This document shows positions 16,949 to 25,480 of a DNA stretch of 52,634 nucleotides, one piece after another. The notes beneath the pieces were generated by a model. That model worked only from the letters and a program-made list of their open reading frames with translations, ran no database searches and was not told where the DNA came from. The first letter of the stretch is position 1. Every line of letters starts with the position of its first letter. Origin of the DNA: CAZOKH01 sp964580315 (GTDB lineage: Bacteria > Chloroflexota > Anaerolineae > Anaerolineales > Anaerolineaceae); the NCBI GenBank assembly GCA_964580315.1, contig CAZOKH010000010.1:1-52634 (forward strand), read 5' to 3'. The position numbers and the translations under genes were made by a program.

Positions 16949-18183
16949 GGCAATAGCTGCTCCATCTGTGACGGATAAATAAATACTTCGGACTCATTTG
17001 CCATACGTAAGGTGATAGTTTTATTTTGGAATGTTGCTGAATTAGGTGAGATGAGGTGAAAAAGGATGTTTTCCTTAATATAAAATTCGTAATTAATTTG
17101 ACACATGGATAATAAATACTCGGTCTGATTTTCCGTTAATTCTTCCAAGTCAACTACTTCCATTGCGTTAAGGCGTCCAAATCGATAAAAAGTATCCATT
17201 TCAAATTCTTGATTATTAAAGAGGGTTTCATCCATCGTTAAGGAATAGCCCGGATATTTCTCTGCAATAATGGCGAAGAGTGAGTAACGTGCCACCTGAT
17301 AATTTCTATTTCGATAAAATAAATCGAAAAGGTTGTTCGACCTTAATTGTTCAATTGGTATTCCCGGTGCTGAATGCCAATTGATGTGATTAAATTGCTT
17401 GATATTTGAAGTGATGCCCCAAGCCATTGCTAAGAATGCGAGAGCGCTTAACAAACGAAAAATAAAGCGATTGTAAAATGATCCAATAAAAAAGAGAACG
17501 ACACCACAAACAATACACCCCCATCCTAGCCATGTATGTTTTAAAAAGAGCCAGTATCCAATCTGGTGGTAAGGCAGCCAGAGAATTATGGCAATGATTA
17601 AAACTAATCCCAAACCTAATGTTATTCCTAATAAATATGATGGTTTTATCGTTACTTGACGAAAGATATGTTTCAGCGGTGGATGAGCCATTCTTCCATG
17701 CTGGATCTTGTGAAACAGGCTTGAAAAAAATTCCAATCTAATCAAGAAGAATGCCACCAAGGTTTCAAGTGAAAGCAGACTAAATAATTGAATGATTGGA
17801 CGAAAACGTACAAAGAGAGCAGCTCGTATGCCAAAACTTTCAGGGGACCGGAAAAGTAAAGGTATGCTTATGATTGTCAGAAAAAGACAAAGGGAAAAAA
17901 CGATCCAGAAAAAAATGCCATTTTCTAAAAAACGATCAAATTTTGCACAGAAAAAATTTCTATAAAAACCGCTTAGAATAATCATAAGCAGAGAAAAAAC
18001 TAAGACAGCAAAAATGAATCCAATCATAAGCAGCCGTTGCAGGCTGAACCCGAACAATACACTGTTCTTTGGATCGGCTGGTATGGAAAAGAGTTGATAT
18101 AGACTGAGCAAGCAGGTTAGACTTGTCAGGCTAAACAGAAGATTGATGGTTATTCTATTTTTGTTGTGATTATTTGAAGACAT
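16945..18183 (-). CDS. Membrane protein with C-terminal soluble domain (cassette copy 2, first gene)
   Basis: This 412-residue paralogue of the protein at 10296-11528 has the same arrangement of about eight hydrophobic segments and a C-terminal soluble part. Matching motifs include IPADPKNSVLFGFSLQR, LLFRSPESFG, LFVRFRPIIQLF, LPYHQIGYWLF, SNNLFDLFYRN and the terminal FIYPSQMEQLLP. The two first-gene paralogues differ mostly in the membrane segments. It heads the second cassette. Transcription probably starts in the AT-rich region just upstream (18184-18462). Confidence 0.8.
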   Translation of the reverse strand: MSSNNHNKNRITINLLFSLTSLTCLLSLYQLFSIPADPKNSVLFGFSLQRLLMIGFIFAVLVFSLLMIILSGFYRNFFCAKFDRFLENGIFFWIVFSLCLFLTIISIPLLFRSPESFGIRAALFVRFRPIIQLFSLLSLETLVAFFLIRLEFFSSLFHKIQHGRMAHPPLKHIFRQVTIKPSYLLGITLGLGLVLIIAIILWLPYHQIGYWLFLKHTWLGWGCIVCGVVLFFIGSFYNRFIFRLLSALAFLAMAWGITSNIKQFNHINWHSAPGIPIEQLRSNNLFDLFYRNRNYQVARYSLFAIIAEKYPGYSLTMDETLFNNQEFEMDTFYRFGRLNAMEVVDLEELTENQTEYLLSMCQINYEFYIKENILFHLISPNSATFQNKTITLRMANESEVFIYPSQMEQLLP

Positions 18184-18462
18184 TGATTAATTTTATCAGA
18201 AATACCTGTCTTTTTTCAGGGGGTGTTGGTCAAAAATTTTGTTTGAATGTCTAAGATTAGCAAAAGAATTACTTCCTATTTTAAAATTTTATTTTTTTGG
18301 TTCTCTTGAATTCACACTTGATATTATCTAAACAAAGCATTTTTAGACAAAATCAGAAAAAACATGCCAGGTTTATTTGCAGCTATGGGGAATTAGCACA
18401 TGAGGTAAAATTGACTATTGATAATGATTGTAAAAAGGCTTTAAGAGGTTCTAATTTTTTCA
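18184..18462. promoter_or_regulatory. AT-rich divergent intergenic region between cassette 2 and GT2
   Basis: These 279 bases are very AT-rich with several A and T tracts and should contain divergent promoters. An open frame runs across it on the plus strand from 18297, but its composition and lack of a ribosome site make it unlikely to be coding. The plus-strand GT2 at 18463 has only AGAGG about 14 bases upstream. Confidence 0.35.
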
Positions 18463-19428
18463 ATGACCAAACTAATCATTCAGATACCCTGCTACAACGA
18501 AGAAGAGACCCTGGCGGTTACCCTGCGGGAATTACCGCGGGAACTCCCTGGTATTGACAAAATTGAATGGTTGATTATTGATGATGGAAGTAAAGACCGC
18601 ACGGTTGAAGTGGCAAAAGAGAACGGTGTGGATCATGTGGTGCAACATTTACGCAACCAGGGACTGGCGCGTGGTTTCATGACGGGTTTGAACGCATGCC
18701 TTGAACTGGGAGCCGATATTATTGTGAACACCGACGCAGATAATCAATATTTTGCCGGCGATATTCAAAAATTAATCCAACCCATTTTGGATGGCAAAGC
18801 CGAGATAGTGATTGGTATTCGGCCTATTGCCGAAATAGAACACTTTTCGCCGGTCAAAAAGTTGCTGCAAAAAATCGGCAGTTGGTTTGTGCGAATGGTG
18901 AGCCGAACCGATGTTCTGGATGCTCCCAGCGGATTCAGGGCAATCAGTCGGGACGCCGCCATGAAGATGCATGTCTTTAATGAATATACCTATACACTTG
19001 AAACGATCATCCAGGCTGGTCAAAAAGGCATGGCGATCACTTCTGTTCCCATTCGCACCAATGCTTTTTTGCGTCCCTCGCGGCTGATCCACAGCATTCC
19101 GGCTTATTTGCGAAAATCGGTGTTAACCATTTTGCGAATTTTCATGACATATCAACCGTTTTCGTTTTTCTTAACACCTGGGATCATTTCCTTCTTACTC
19201 GGCTTTTTTTTAGGCATCCGATTCCTTTATTTCTACCTGATCACTGGCAATGGAACCGGGCATGTTCAATCGCTTATCCTGGCGGCTTTGTTAATGACGA
19301 TGGGAGGTTTCCTGGCCGTAACAGGCTTAATTGCAGATTTGATTTCAGTGAATAGAAAACTCTTGGAAGAGATTGATTATCGAATCAAAAAACTGGAAGA
19401 GTTGCGACAAACAAAAAATAATGAATGA
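18463..19428 (+). CDS. GT2 glycosyltransferase with C-terminal membrane segments
   Basis: This is a family GT2 enzyme of 321 residues. IIQIPCYNEEETL opens the GT-A fold, LIIDDGSKDRT and VNTDADNQY carry the nucleotide- and metal-binding aspartates, and APSGFRAISRDAAMKM lies near the acceptor site. Two hydrophobic segments follow at about residues 230-295, then a charged tail. The family includes polyprenyl-phosphate sugar transferases and processive surface-glycan enzymes. The start is fixed by homology of MTKLIIQIPCYNEE rather than by the ribosome site. It heads a plus-strand run with the FrhB-like, pyruvyl transferase and UPF0104 genes. Confidence 0.88.
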   Translation: MTKLIIQIPCYNEEETLAVTLRELPRELPGIDKIEWLIIDDGSKDRTVEVAKENGVDHVVQHLRNQGLARGFMTGLNACLELGADIIVNTDADNQYFAGDIQKLIQPILDGKAEIVIGIRPIAEIEHFSPVKKLLQKIGSWFVRMVSRTDVLDAPSGFRAISRDAAMKMHVFNEYTYTLETIIQAGQKGMAITSVPIRTNAFLRPSRLIHSIPAYLRKSVLTILRIFMTYQPFSFFLTPGIISFLLGFFLGIRFLYFYLITGNGTGHVQSLILAALLMTMGGFLAVTGLIADLISVNRKLLEEIDYRIKKLEELRQTKNNE

Positions 19429-19463
19429 TTTCTATCCTTTGATAAACAGAGGAGGAGTATTGC

Positions 19464-20546
19464 ATGGTTTTTTCAAAGCGGTGGGATCAACAAAAAATCG
19501 ACAAGTATATTGGAAAATATAAATCAGCTTATTTTTGCTATGCTCAAGACAAAAGAATATATGATCATGGGACTTCAGGTGGATGTACCACCGCTTTGTT
19601 GAGTAATTTACTTCAGCAAGGAATTATTAACGGGGCTTTGGTGTGTCATCTAGAAATTACCAATAACGAGGTTTTTCCAAAGTTTTTCGTTGCTACAACC
19701 ACCGAAGAGCTGATTCGGGCTCAAGGAAGCAAGTACATTGCTGTAAATTTTATAAAAGAAGCTTTACCTCTCATTCGTTCTTTTGATGGGCGATTAGCGG
19801 TTGTTTCTTTGCCATGTGATGCGCATTTGTTAAGAAAATATTGTGAAAAAGATCAATCTTTAGCAGAAAAAGTGGTCATAATATTCGCTCTTTTTTGTGG
19901 GCACAACACTGATCCAAACTTAATCAACTCATTGATAAAAAAAATAACCCCGGACGAAGCGAACCTGGAAGAATTTACTTTTCGATATGGAAGTAAACGC
20001 GGTTTGATGCGGGCGCGTTTCGATAATGGAATGGAAATCGTAAAACCTACGGCTTATTATAAAGATTTTCAGAACTTATATTTTCACTGCCAGGAGAAAT
20101 GTCTTCAATGTCATGACCAGACAGGTTATGATGGTGATATTTCGGTGGGGGATATTTGGTCGGCTGAAATGATGAAAAATCCCATTAAACACAATGCACT
20201 GATTTCACGATCTGAGATTGGTGAAAAGGTTATTCGCGAGGCATTGGCGAATTCCATCATAAATGGCACGGAGACATCAATGTCCAAAGTATGTGATGGG
20301 CAGGCTCGCGGTATGCCAACGCACTACAATGTAAGTGCCCGTGCCCGTGCGGGAAAAATTTTTGGCTTTAATATTAAAGACGAAGTAAATGAACGGGTTG
20401 GAATCGTAAACTTTTTAATTGCTTCTATTATTTTATTGAACAAGAAAATTTCACAATCACGAATCGGGTGGAATATTATTCAAAAAACTCCGCGAATAAT
20501 CATAAAACTCTATCTTTATTTTTTTAAGGCTTTGGAGAGTTTGTAA
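19464..20546 (+). CDS. FrhB/FdhB-like Fe-S protein (coenzyme F420 hydrogenase beta-subunit family)
   Basis: This 360-residue protein matches the F420-hydrogenase/dehydrogenase beta-subunit N- and C-terminal domains. DHGTSGGCTTALLSNLL is the typical GxxSGGxxTALL start, EELIRAQGSKYIA and SLPCDAHLLRKY follow, and the cluster-binding part is FHCQEKCLQCHDQTGYDGDISVGDIW. Genes of this family often sit beside polysaccharide pyruvyl transferases in surface-glycan clusters, as here, rather than with hydrogenases. The electron carrier and reaction in that setting are unknown; F420 use cannot be assumed. A strong ribosome site (GAGGAGG) precedes the ATG. The stop TAA is immediately followed by the ATG of the next gene. 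Confidence 0.88.
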   Translation: MVFSKRWDQQKIDKYIGKYKSAYFCYAQDKRIYDHGTSGGCTTALLSNLLQQGIINGALVCHLEITNNEVFPKFFVATTTEELIRAQGSKYIAVNFIKEALPLIRSFDGRLAVVSLPCDAHLLRKYCEKDQSLAEKVVIIFALFCGHNTDPNLINSLIKKITPDEANLEEFTFRYGSKRGLMRARFDNGMEIVKPTAYYKDFQNLYFHCQEKCLQCHDQTGYDGDISVGDIWSAEMMKNPIKHNALISRSEIGEKVIREALANSIINGTETSMSKVCDGQARGMPTHYNVSARARAGKIFGFNIKDEVNERVGIVNFLIASIILLNKKISQSRIGWNIIQKTPRIIIKLYLYFFKALESL

Positions 20547-21821
20547 ATGGAAACCATCAATTCAGTAGCCATAATTGGGGGAACAATTTGGGGCAACCGG
20601 GGCGCAGAAGCAATGCTCGTGACAACAATTGGGAAAATCCGCGAGCTAGATCCAAAAACTCGATTTGTGGTTTATTCATATTATCCCAAACGCGATCGCG
20701 AGTTGGTAAATGATCCCAACATAAAAATACTGAGTGGAAAACCAATTTCTCTCGTGGTGAAGCATTTTCCATTTGCTTTTTTGGAGGGTGTATTTAACCT
20801 GTTTGGAATTCACCTACCGGATTTTTTATTAACCAAAGAAATTCTTAATTTACGTAAAGCGAGAATGTTACTGGATATCGGTGGAATTACTTTTTCTGAC
20901 GGACGTGAGGTTTATCTGCCGTTTAATATCGTTACAATTTTGCCGTCCATGTTTTTAAAAGTGCCTGTAATAAAACTGGCCCAGGCAATTGGTCCATTTG
21001 ATTCCCCAATTAATCGTATCTGTGCAAAATTGTTATTACCGAAATGTGAACACATCTTTGCGCGTGGTGAGAAAACCGCTCATCATCTAGGACAATTGCC
21101 GTTAAAAACCGAAAAGTGGGATCGTGTAACCGATGTCGCCTTCCTGTATAAACCAGAATATAGTTTGACCAACGAAAATGAAGTTCGGCTGGATGCTGTA
21201 GTAACAAATTTGTTGAATGCTCGAATGGCTGAGAAAAAAATAATTGCAATTTCTCCCAGTTCCCTGGTTTTGGAACAAAGTAACAAACGAGGCATGGATT
21301 ATATTGACAAGATTTTAAATATAATTAGAATGCCCGGTAATCAATCATGTCAATTTGTCATACTTCCCAATGCAACTCGTGAAGGATCGGATAAAGGACG
21401 TAATAATGACATCGTTTCGATCCGGAAAATCCGCAAACGCGCAATGGAACAATTTTCCGAAGATCTTATGAAAAATATTGAATGGATTGATTTTGACATC
21501 AACACAAAATCGATTCGAAAAGTGATTTCTCAGGCGCATGTGTTGGTCACTTCTCGATATCACGCCATGATTGCCGGGCTATCATTGGCAGTTCCCACAG
21601 TGGTTTTGGGGTGGGGGCACAAATATGCCGAGACCTTGTCTGATTTTGGTTTGCAACAATATTCTGTTGATTTTAATAATCCTGTTGACGATTTAGCTGA
21701 AAAAGTAACCACTGCCCTTGAAAACCAGGCTGTGATTCACAATCAGTTACAGGCAAAACTAACTGATGTGATTTCTGCGTCAGAAATCCAATTTAAATAT
21801 CTTGAGAGTCTAATCAATTGA
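20547..21821 (+). CDS. Polysaccharide pyruvyl transferase family protein
   Basis: This 424-residue protein belongs to the CsaB/WcaK-type pyruvyl transferase family. The N-terminus IGGTIWGNRGAEAMLVTTIG is characteristic, as are LDIGGITFSDGREVY, KLAQAIGPFDSPINR and, near the C-terminus, VLVTSRYHAMIAGLSLAVPTVVLGWGHKY. Family members transfer pyruvate from phosphoenolpyruvate as a ketal onto sugars of exopolysaccharides or cell-wall polymers. It directly abuts the FrhB-like gene, with no bases between stop and start, and overlaps the next gene. The three are therefore probably one operon. The acidic ketal would add negative charge to the glycan (family knowledge). Confidence 0.92.
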   Translation: METINSVAIIGGTIWGNRGAEAMLVTTIGKIRELDPKTRFVVYSYYPKRDRELVNDPNIKILSGKPISLVVKHFPFAFLEGVFNLFGIHLPDFLLTKEILNLRKARMLLDIGGITFSDGREVYLPFNIVTILPSMFLKVPVIKLAQAIGPFDSPINRICAKLLLPKCEHIFARGEKTAHHLGQLPLKTEKWDRVTDVAFLYKPEYSLTNENEVRLDAVVTNLLNARMAEKKIIAISPSSLVLEQSNKRGMDYIDKILNIIRMPGNQSCQFVILPNATREGSDKGRNNDIVSIRKIRKRAMEQFSEDLMKNIEWIDFDINTKSIRKVISQAHVLVTSRYHAMIAGLSLAVPTVVLGWGHKYAETLSDFGLQQYSVDFNNPVDDLAEKVTTALENQAVIHNQLQAKLTDVISASEIQFKYLESLIN

Positions 21822-22765
21822 AAATCAGTAGAAACAAATTCATCCAGGTTCTAAAATGGCTTTGGATTATTGCCGTATTTGCGTTTGCTTCAATCTACAT
21901 AAAAAACCATCTTGAAGAAATTTCTTTTTATCTCTCTGTCATTCCTGTATGGAGGCTGTTCGTAACATTACTCCTGTTGTTGTGCGGAAAATTATGCCTT
22001 GCGCTTCTTTCAAAATATTCTGTGGATGGATTGGGGTGGTTTCCCACATATAAGCAAATGTTACCAATTTATGCCACAACGCAACTCGGCAAGTATATTC
22101 CAGGGGGGATCTGGCATTTTGTGGGGAAATTTGGCGTTTACAGGGCAAAAGGAATGAGTAATGAACAGACCACCAAAGCTTTAGTTGTCGAAAATGCGTG
22201 GATATTAGGCTCAGCTTTTTCAATTGGAATTTCAACAATCCTCTTATCTGATAATGAAATTATGTATAAGACTATTGGAATACCTTGTCAGCCGGGTTTA
22301 ATTATTGCGATTTGCATTGCATTACCACTAGTCTGGATTTTGCTAGCAACCGCAATTGAAAAAGTTGTCTTTCAGGATAGGAAAGGCCAAATCGTCGTTA
22401 GCCTGATTAAAATATTATCCGCGCAAATAATGGTTTGGATGCTTTTGGGGATAAGCTTATGGTTCCTGTTCCCAGAATTGAATTTGGAAACGATGGGGCT
22501 GGCGATTGGGGCTTTTAGTGTTAGTTGGGCTATCGGATATTCCACAGTTTTTGCACCTGGTGGAATTGGAATTCGTGAAATTGTATTAACGGCCTTGTTG
22601 GGGAATTTCTTCCCTGTTCAGCAGATTGTGACCTATGCTGCTGTTCATCGTGTGTTATGGACGGCAGCAGAAGTTGCTCTGGGACTTGCCAGCGGTTTGT
22701 TGTTCGGTTTTCCGAAATTTGAGAATAATGATGAGGAAGAAAACCTCAAGATCACCAATTCGTAA
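21818..22765 (+). CDS. UPF0104 / lysylphosphatidylglycerol synthetase transmembrane-type protein
   Basis: This 315-residue polytopic membrane protein has about eight spans. GKYIPGGIWHFVGKFGVYRAKG and APGGIGIREIVLTALL are the conserved loops of the UPF0104 (AglD/MprF-flippase-like) family. Members next to GT2 genes are often linked to lipid-linked sugar handling or flipping, but this is not proven in general. The start is a TTG at 21818-21820 that overlaps the TGA stop of the pyruvyl transferase (TTGA), which implies translational coupling. No ATG occurs at the expected N-terminus. Confidence 0.85.
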   Translation: MKISRNKFIQVLKWLWIIAVFAFASIYIKNHLEEISFYLSVIPVWRLFVTLLLLLCGKLCLALLSKYSVDGLGWFPTYKQMLPIYATTQLGKYIPGGIWHFVGKFGVYRAKGMSNEQTTKALVVENAWILGSAFSIGISTILLSDNEIMYKTIGIPCQPGLIIAICIALPLVWILLATAIEKVVFQDRKGQIVVSLIKILSAQIMVWMLLGISLWFLFPELNLETMGLAIGAFSVSWAIGYSTVFAPGGIGIREIVLTALLGNFFPVQQIVTYAAVHRVLWTAAEVALGLASGLLFGFPKFENNDEEENLKITNS

Positions 22766-22879
22766 ATTTCGAATTCTTTCAGGGCAATGATCAATAAATA
22801 AATAATGGTAGGCGTATAGCTTTTTCGCGACTGGAAAATTTTTCTAATAGCCATTCCAACCATAACTCATTCGGGGGTG

Positions 22880-22999
22880 ATGTTCTTAATTAACCGAGTG
22901 CAGAGTTTTCGTTATCAATATCCTGTGGTATTAATAGCTGTGTTCCTGTTATGTCTGTTGTTTTTACCGGTTACCCCAAGAAAGGACAGAAATTTGTAA
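22880..22999 (+). CDS. Possible 39-residue single-span membrane peptide
   Basis: A short open frame reads MFLINRVQSFRYQY, then a 19-residue hydrophobic stretch (PVVLIAVFLLCLLFLPV), then the charged tail TPRKDRNL. Its TAA overlaps the ATG of the DUF2905 gene by one base (TAATG), a usual sign of translational coupling. A GGGGG tract lies just before the ATG but is closer than normal. The charged-hydrophobic-charged design argues for a real small membrane protein. The size and the poor ribosome site keep confidence modest. Confidence 0.4.
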   Translation: MFLINRVQSFRYQYPVVLIAVFLLCLLFLPVTPRKDRNL

Positions 23000-23235
23000 T
23001 GGGCAATTTCAGCGATATGGGACGCTGGCTAATGCTGGCAGGGATCGTGATTACGGCGATGGGCGGCATTGTGTGGCTGCTGGGCAAAATTCCCTGGGGC
23101 GGCAAGGATCTGCCCGGAACAATTCGGATCGAGGGATCAGGCTTTAGCTGCGTTTTCCCGGTTTTGGCTTCCATTGTTTTGAGCCTGGTTCTGACCGTTG
23201 TGCTGAATGTGATTGTGCGGCTGATCCATAAATAA
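22999..23235 (+). CDS. DUF2905 family small membrane protein
   Basis: This 78-residue protein has two membrane segments joined by the family loop LGKIPWGGKDLPGTIRIEG. DUF2905 proteins are widespread and of unknown function. A longer open frame starts at 22951, but MGNFSDMGRWLMLAG from 22999 matches where the family normally begins, and AAAGGA lies about 12 bases upstream. The start overlaps the stop of the possible 39-residue peptide. A strong hairpin terminator follows. Confidence 0.85.
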   Translation: MGNFSDMGRWLMLAGIVITAMGGIVWLLGKIPWGGKDLPGTIRIEGSGFSCVFPVLASIVLSLVLTVVLNVIVRLIHK

Positions 23236-23253
23236 ATCGAGTCTATTCAAAAA

Positions 23254-23293
23254 ACTTCCCGGTCCGTTTATCCTGTGCCGGGAAGTCTTGTTT
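23254..23293. terminator. Bidirectional intrinsic terminator between DUF2905 and thrB
   Basis: ACTTCCCGG at 23254-23262 pairs with CCGGGAAGT at 23278-23286, a 9-bp stem with a 15-base loop. A run of six A before it serves the minus strand (thrB), and CTTGTTT after it serves the plus strand. Confidence 0.8.
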
Positions 23294-23319
23294 AATTCAT
23301 GGATAATTGTCGGGGTTCT

Positions 23320-24234
23320 TTACGCAGCCTGGTTGATGCGGGTGCGGGCGCCGCGAGCGGTGGGGGTCAGCGCAAAGGGGCGGGCTGAAACCCCGGCTTT
23401 TTGAAAAGCAGCGGCCATGTCATTGGCTATCTGTTCGGCGTTGAAGGCGGTGAAGGCGATGATGCTGGGCCCTGCGCCAGAGATGGCAACAGCCGCCGCC
23501 CCGGCAGCTTTGGCGGCTTCAATGGCTTGCTCGCTTCCCGGAAAGAGTTTTAGCCGGTAGGGTTGGTGCAAACGGTCGTGCATGGCGCAAGAAAGCAGGT
23601 CGAGGTCATTGTTACGCATGGCTTCAAGCACCAGTGCGGTGTGTCCCAGGTTGAACACGGCATCTTGCAGACTGATGGTTTGCGGTAAAACGGAACGCGC
23701 CTGGTGGGTGGAAACATTAATGGCTGGCACGGCAACAGCAGCCTGAAAACGGCCGGGTTCAATGCTGCGCGTGATGAGCGCGCCGGCGTCAGCCACCACG
23801 ATCACCAGACCGCCCAACAGGGCGGCTGTTATATTGTCGGGGTGGCCTTCAAACTGGTTGGCGGTCTGCAAGATTTGCTGATCGTTGTCAGGGCTGCCCA
23901 TGAGCAGGTTGGCTGCGATTAATCCGCTTAACACGGCTGCTGCACTGGAGCCCAGGCCGGAGCCGAGGGGAATGTGGTTGTGACTTTCAATAAACAGGTC
24001 TTGAGGGGGTTCTTGCCCGTGCGATTTGAAAAATGAATCAAAGGCTTTTACCAGCAGGTTGCTGCGGTTGGCTGGCAGGCAGTTTTCTCCTTCGCCGCTG
24101 ACCACCATTTTTAGTCCCTTGCCGCCCAGGGTGAAGGTGGTGATATTCCAGAGATCCAGAGCCATGGCCAGGCAATCAAAACCGGGGCCCAGGTTGGCGG
24201 TTGTGGCAGGAACGTTGACAGTCACTGATTTCAT
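23320..24234 (-). CDS. thrB: Homoserine kinase
   Basis: Homoserine kinase phosphorylates L-homoserine with ATP to O-phosphohomoserine, the step before threonine synthase. It is a GHMP kinase: the N-terminus VNVPATTANLGPGFDCLAMALDLW and the phosphate-binding loop HIPLGSGLGSSAAAVLSGL are both intact, and the third GHMP motif (AVAISGAGPSIIAF) is near residue 250. The 304-aa length is normal. It lies 8 bases after the thrC stop, so the order of transcription is thrC then thrB. The bidirectional terminator just downstream ends the operon. Confidence 0.96.
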   Translation of the reverse strand: MKSVTVNVPATTANLGPGFDCLAMALDLWNITTFTLGGKGLKMVVSGEGENCLPANRSNLLVKAFDSFFKSHGQEPPQDLFIESHNHIPLGSGLGSSAAAVLSGLIAANLLMGSPDNDQQILQTANQFEGHPDNITAALLGGLVIVVADAGALITRSIEPGRFQAAVAVPAINVSTHQARSVLPQTISLQDAVFNLGHTALVLEAMRNNDLDLLSCAMHDRLHQPYRLKLFPGSEQAIEAAKAAGAAAVAISGAGPSIIAFTAFNAEQIANDMAAAFQKAGVSARPFALTPTARGARTRINQAA

Positions 24235-24242
24235 GCCGGGGT

Positions 24243-25298
24243 TTATGCTCCTGTTACAGCCTGTTCAAGCGCTTCAATTTTTGCGGGAATTACGGTCAGT
24301 TTGGGCTGGCTTTTGGCAATGATGTCGGGGTCTTTCAATCCATGCCCGGTGCAAATGGCGACCACACGTTTGCCTTTGACATTGATTTGATTATTCTGTA
24401 ATTGGTGCTGCAAGCCGGCCAGACCGGCGGATGATGCCGGTTCCACCCACACACCGCTGGCAGCCAGGCGGCGCTGCATGGCAAGAATTTGCTCATCGGT
24501 TACGGCAATGATTTGACCTTTGGATTCTTCGGCGGCAGCCAGGGCTTGTTCGCCGCGCGCCGGGCGGCCAATGCGGATGGCGGTTGCCACCGTTTCGGGA
24601 TGGTCAACTGGATGACCGAGCACAAGCGGGGCTGAACCGGCAGCCTGCACACCTAAAATTTGCGGCAGTCCGGTTTGTTTTTCATCATTGAACTGGCGGA
24701 ATCCCATCCAGTAGCTGGTGATGTTGCCCGCGTTGCCCACCGGCAGGCACAGCAGTTCGGGGGCGCTGCCCAGGGTTTCACAAATTTCAAATGCAGCCGT
24801 TTTTTGACCTTCAAGACGGTATGGATTCAAGGAATTTACCAGGGCAATGGGGGTGCGCTCGCTGAGTTTTACGACCATGTTGAGGGCATCATCAAATGAG
24901 CCTTCCACCTGAAAAACCTCAGCTCCGTAGGCAATGGCGCCGGCTAATTTACCGGTGGCTACCTTGCCCTGCGGAATGACCACAATGCAGCGCAGCCCGC
25001 TGCGCGCGGCATAGGCGGCGGCAGAAGCGGCGGTGTTGCCGGTGGAGGCGCAGATGACAGCACGGGCGCCGCGGCCGACAGCCTCGCTGATGGCCACGGT
25101 CATGCCGCGGTCTTTGAAGGAGCCGGTGGGATTTAACCCTTCAAATTTGACATACAATTCAAAACCGCCGCCCAGTTCTTCTGCCAGCCGCGGCATGGGA
25201 ATGAGCGGGGTATTTCCTTCCAATAATGTCACGGTTGCAGTGTGGGCGGGGACGTCCAGATAAGAGCGGTATCGCTCGATGACACCGGCATATTGCAT
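24243..25298 (-). CDS. thrC: Threonine synthase
   Basis: This PLP enzyme converts O-phosphohomoserine to threonine and phosphate. LNPTGSFKDRGM contains the PLP lysine (residue 62 from the chosen start), and SSTGNTAASAAAYAARSG-type and LPVGNAGNITSYWMGF segments hold the phosphate/PLP loop. The open frame could start at 25331, but the ATG at 25298 (MQYAGVIERYRSYL) is preceded by AAGGAG at ideal spacing and gives the usual family N-terminus, so I place the start there (351 aa). It lacks the extra N-terminal domain of plant-type enzymes. It is first in the thrCB operon and divergent from mmdA. Confidence 0.95.
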   Translation of the reverse strand: MQYAGVIERYRSYLDVPAHTATVTLLEGNTPLIPMPRLAEELGGGFELYVKFEGLNPTGSFKDRGMTVAISEAVGRGARAVICASTGNTAASAAAYAARSGLRCIVVIPQGKVATGKLAGAIAYGAEVFQVEGSFDDALNMVVKLSERTPIALVNSLNPYRLEGQKTAAFEICETLGSAPELLCLPVGNAGNITSYWMGFRQFNDEKQTGLPQILGVQAAGSAPLVLGHPVDHPETVATAIRIGRPARGEQALAAAEESKGQIIAVTDEQILAMQRRLAASGVWVEPASSAGLAGLQHQLQNNQINVKGKRVVAICTGHGLKDPDIIAKSQPKLTVIPAKIEALEQAVTGA

Positions 25299-25480
25299 AA
25301 TGCGCTCCTTGGCGTGTAGTTTCATCACCAAAGCTGATGATGAATGAATTATACCAGCGATGAAATAATGAATGCCGTGCGATGAATTAACGCTGCTTTT
25401 CTTTCTATCGGGTTCGGGTTAAAATGAAACGAGTGCGTTTTTTATTCAGTCAGAAAAAAATCTTAAAAAAAGGATGCCCT

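Noticed and set aside
18297..18557. 86-codon open frame before the GT2
   Set aside because: It overlaps the true GT2 start in another frame, has no ribosome site, and follows the base composition of the AT-rich spacer.
19464..20546. Hydrogenase or F420-dependent enzyme complex
   Set aside because: Only the FrhB-like subunit is present and its partners are glycan genes. No hydrogenase large or small subunit is in the window.
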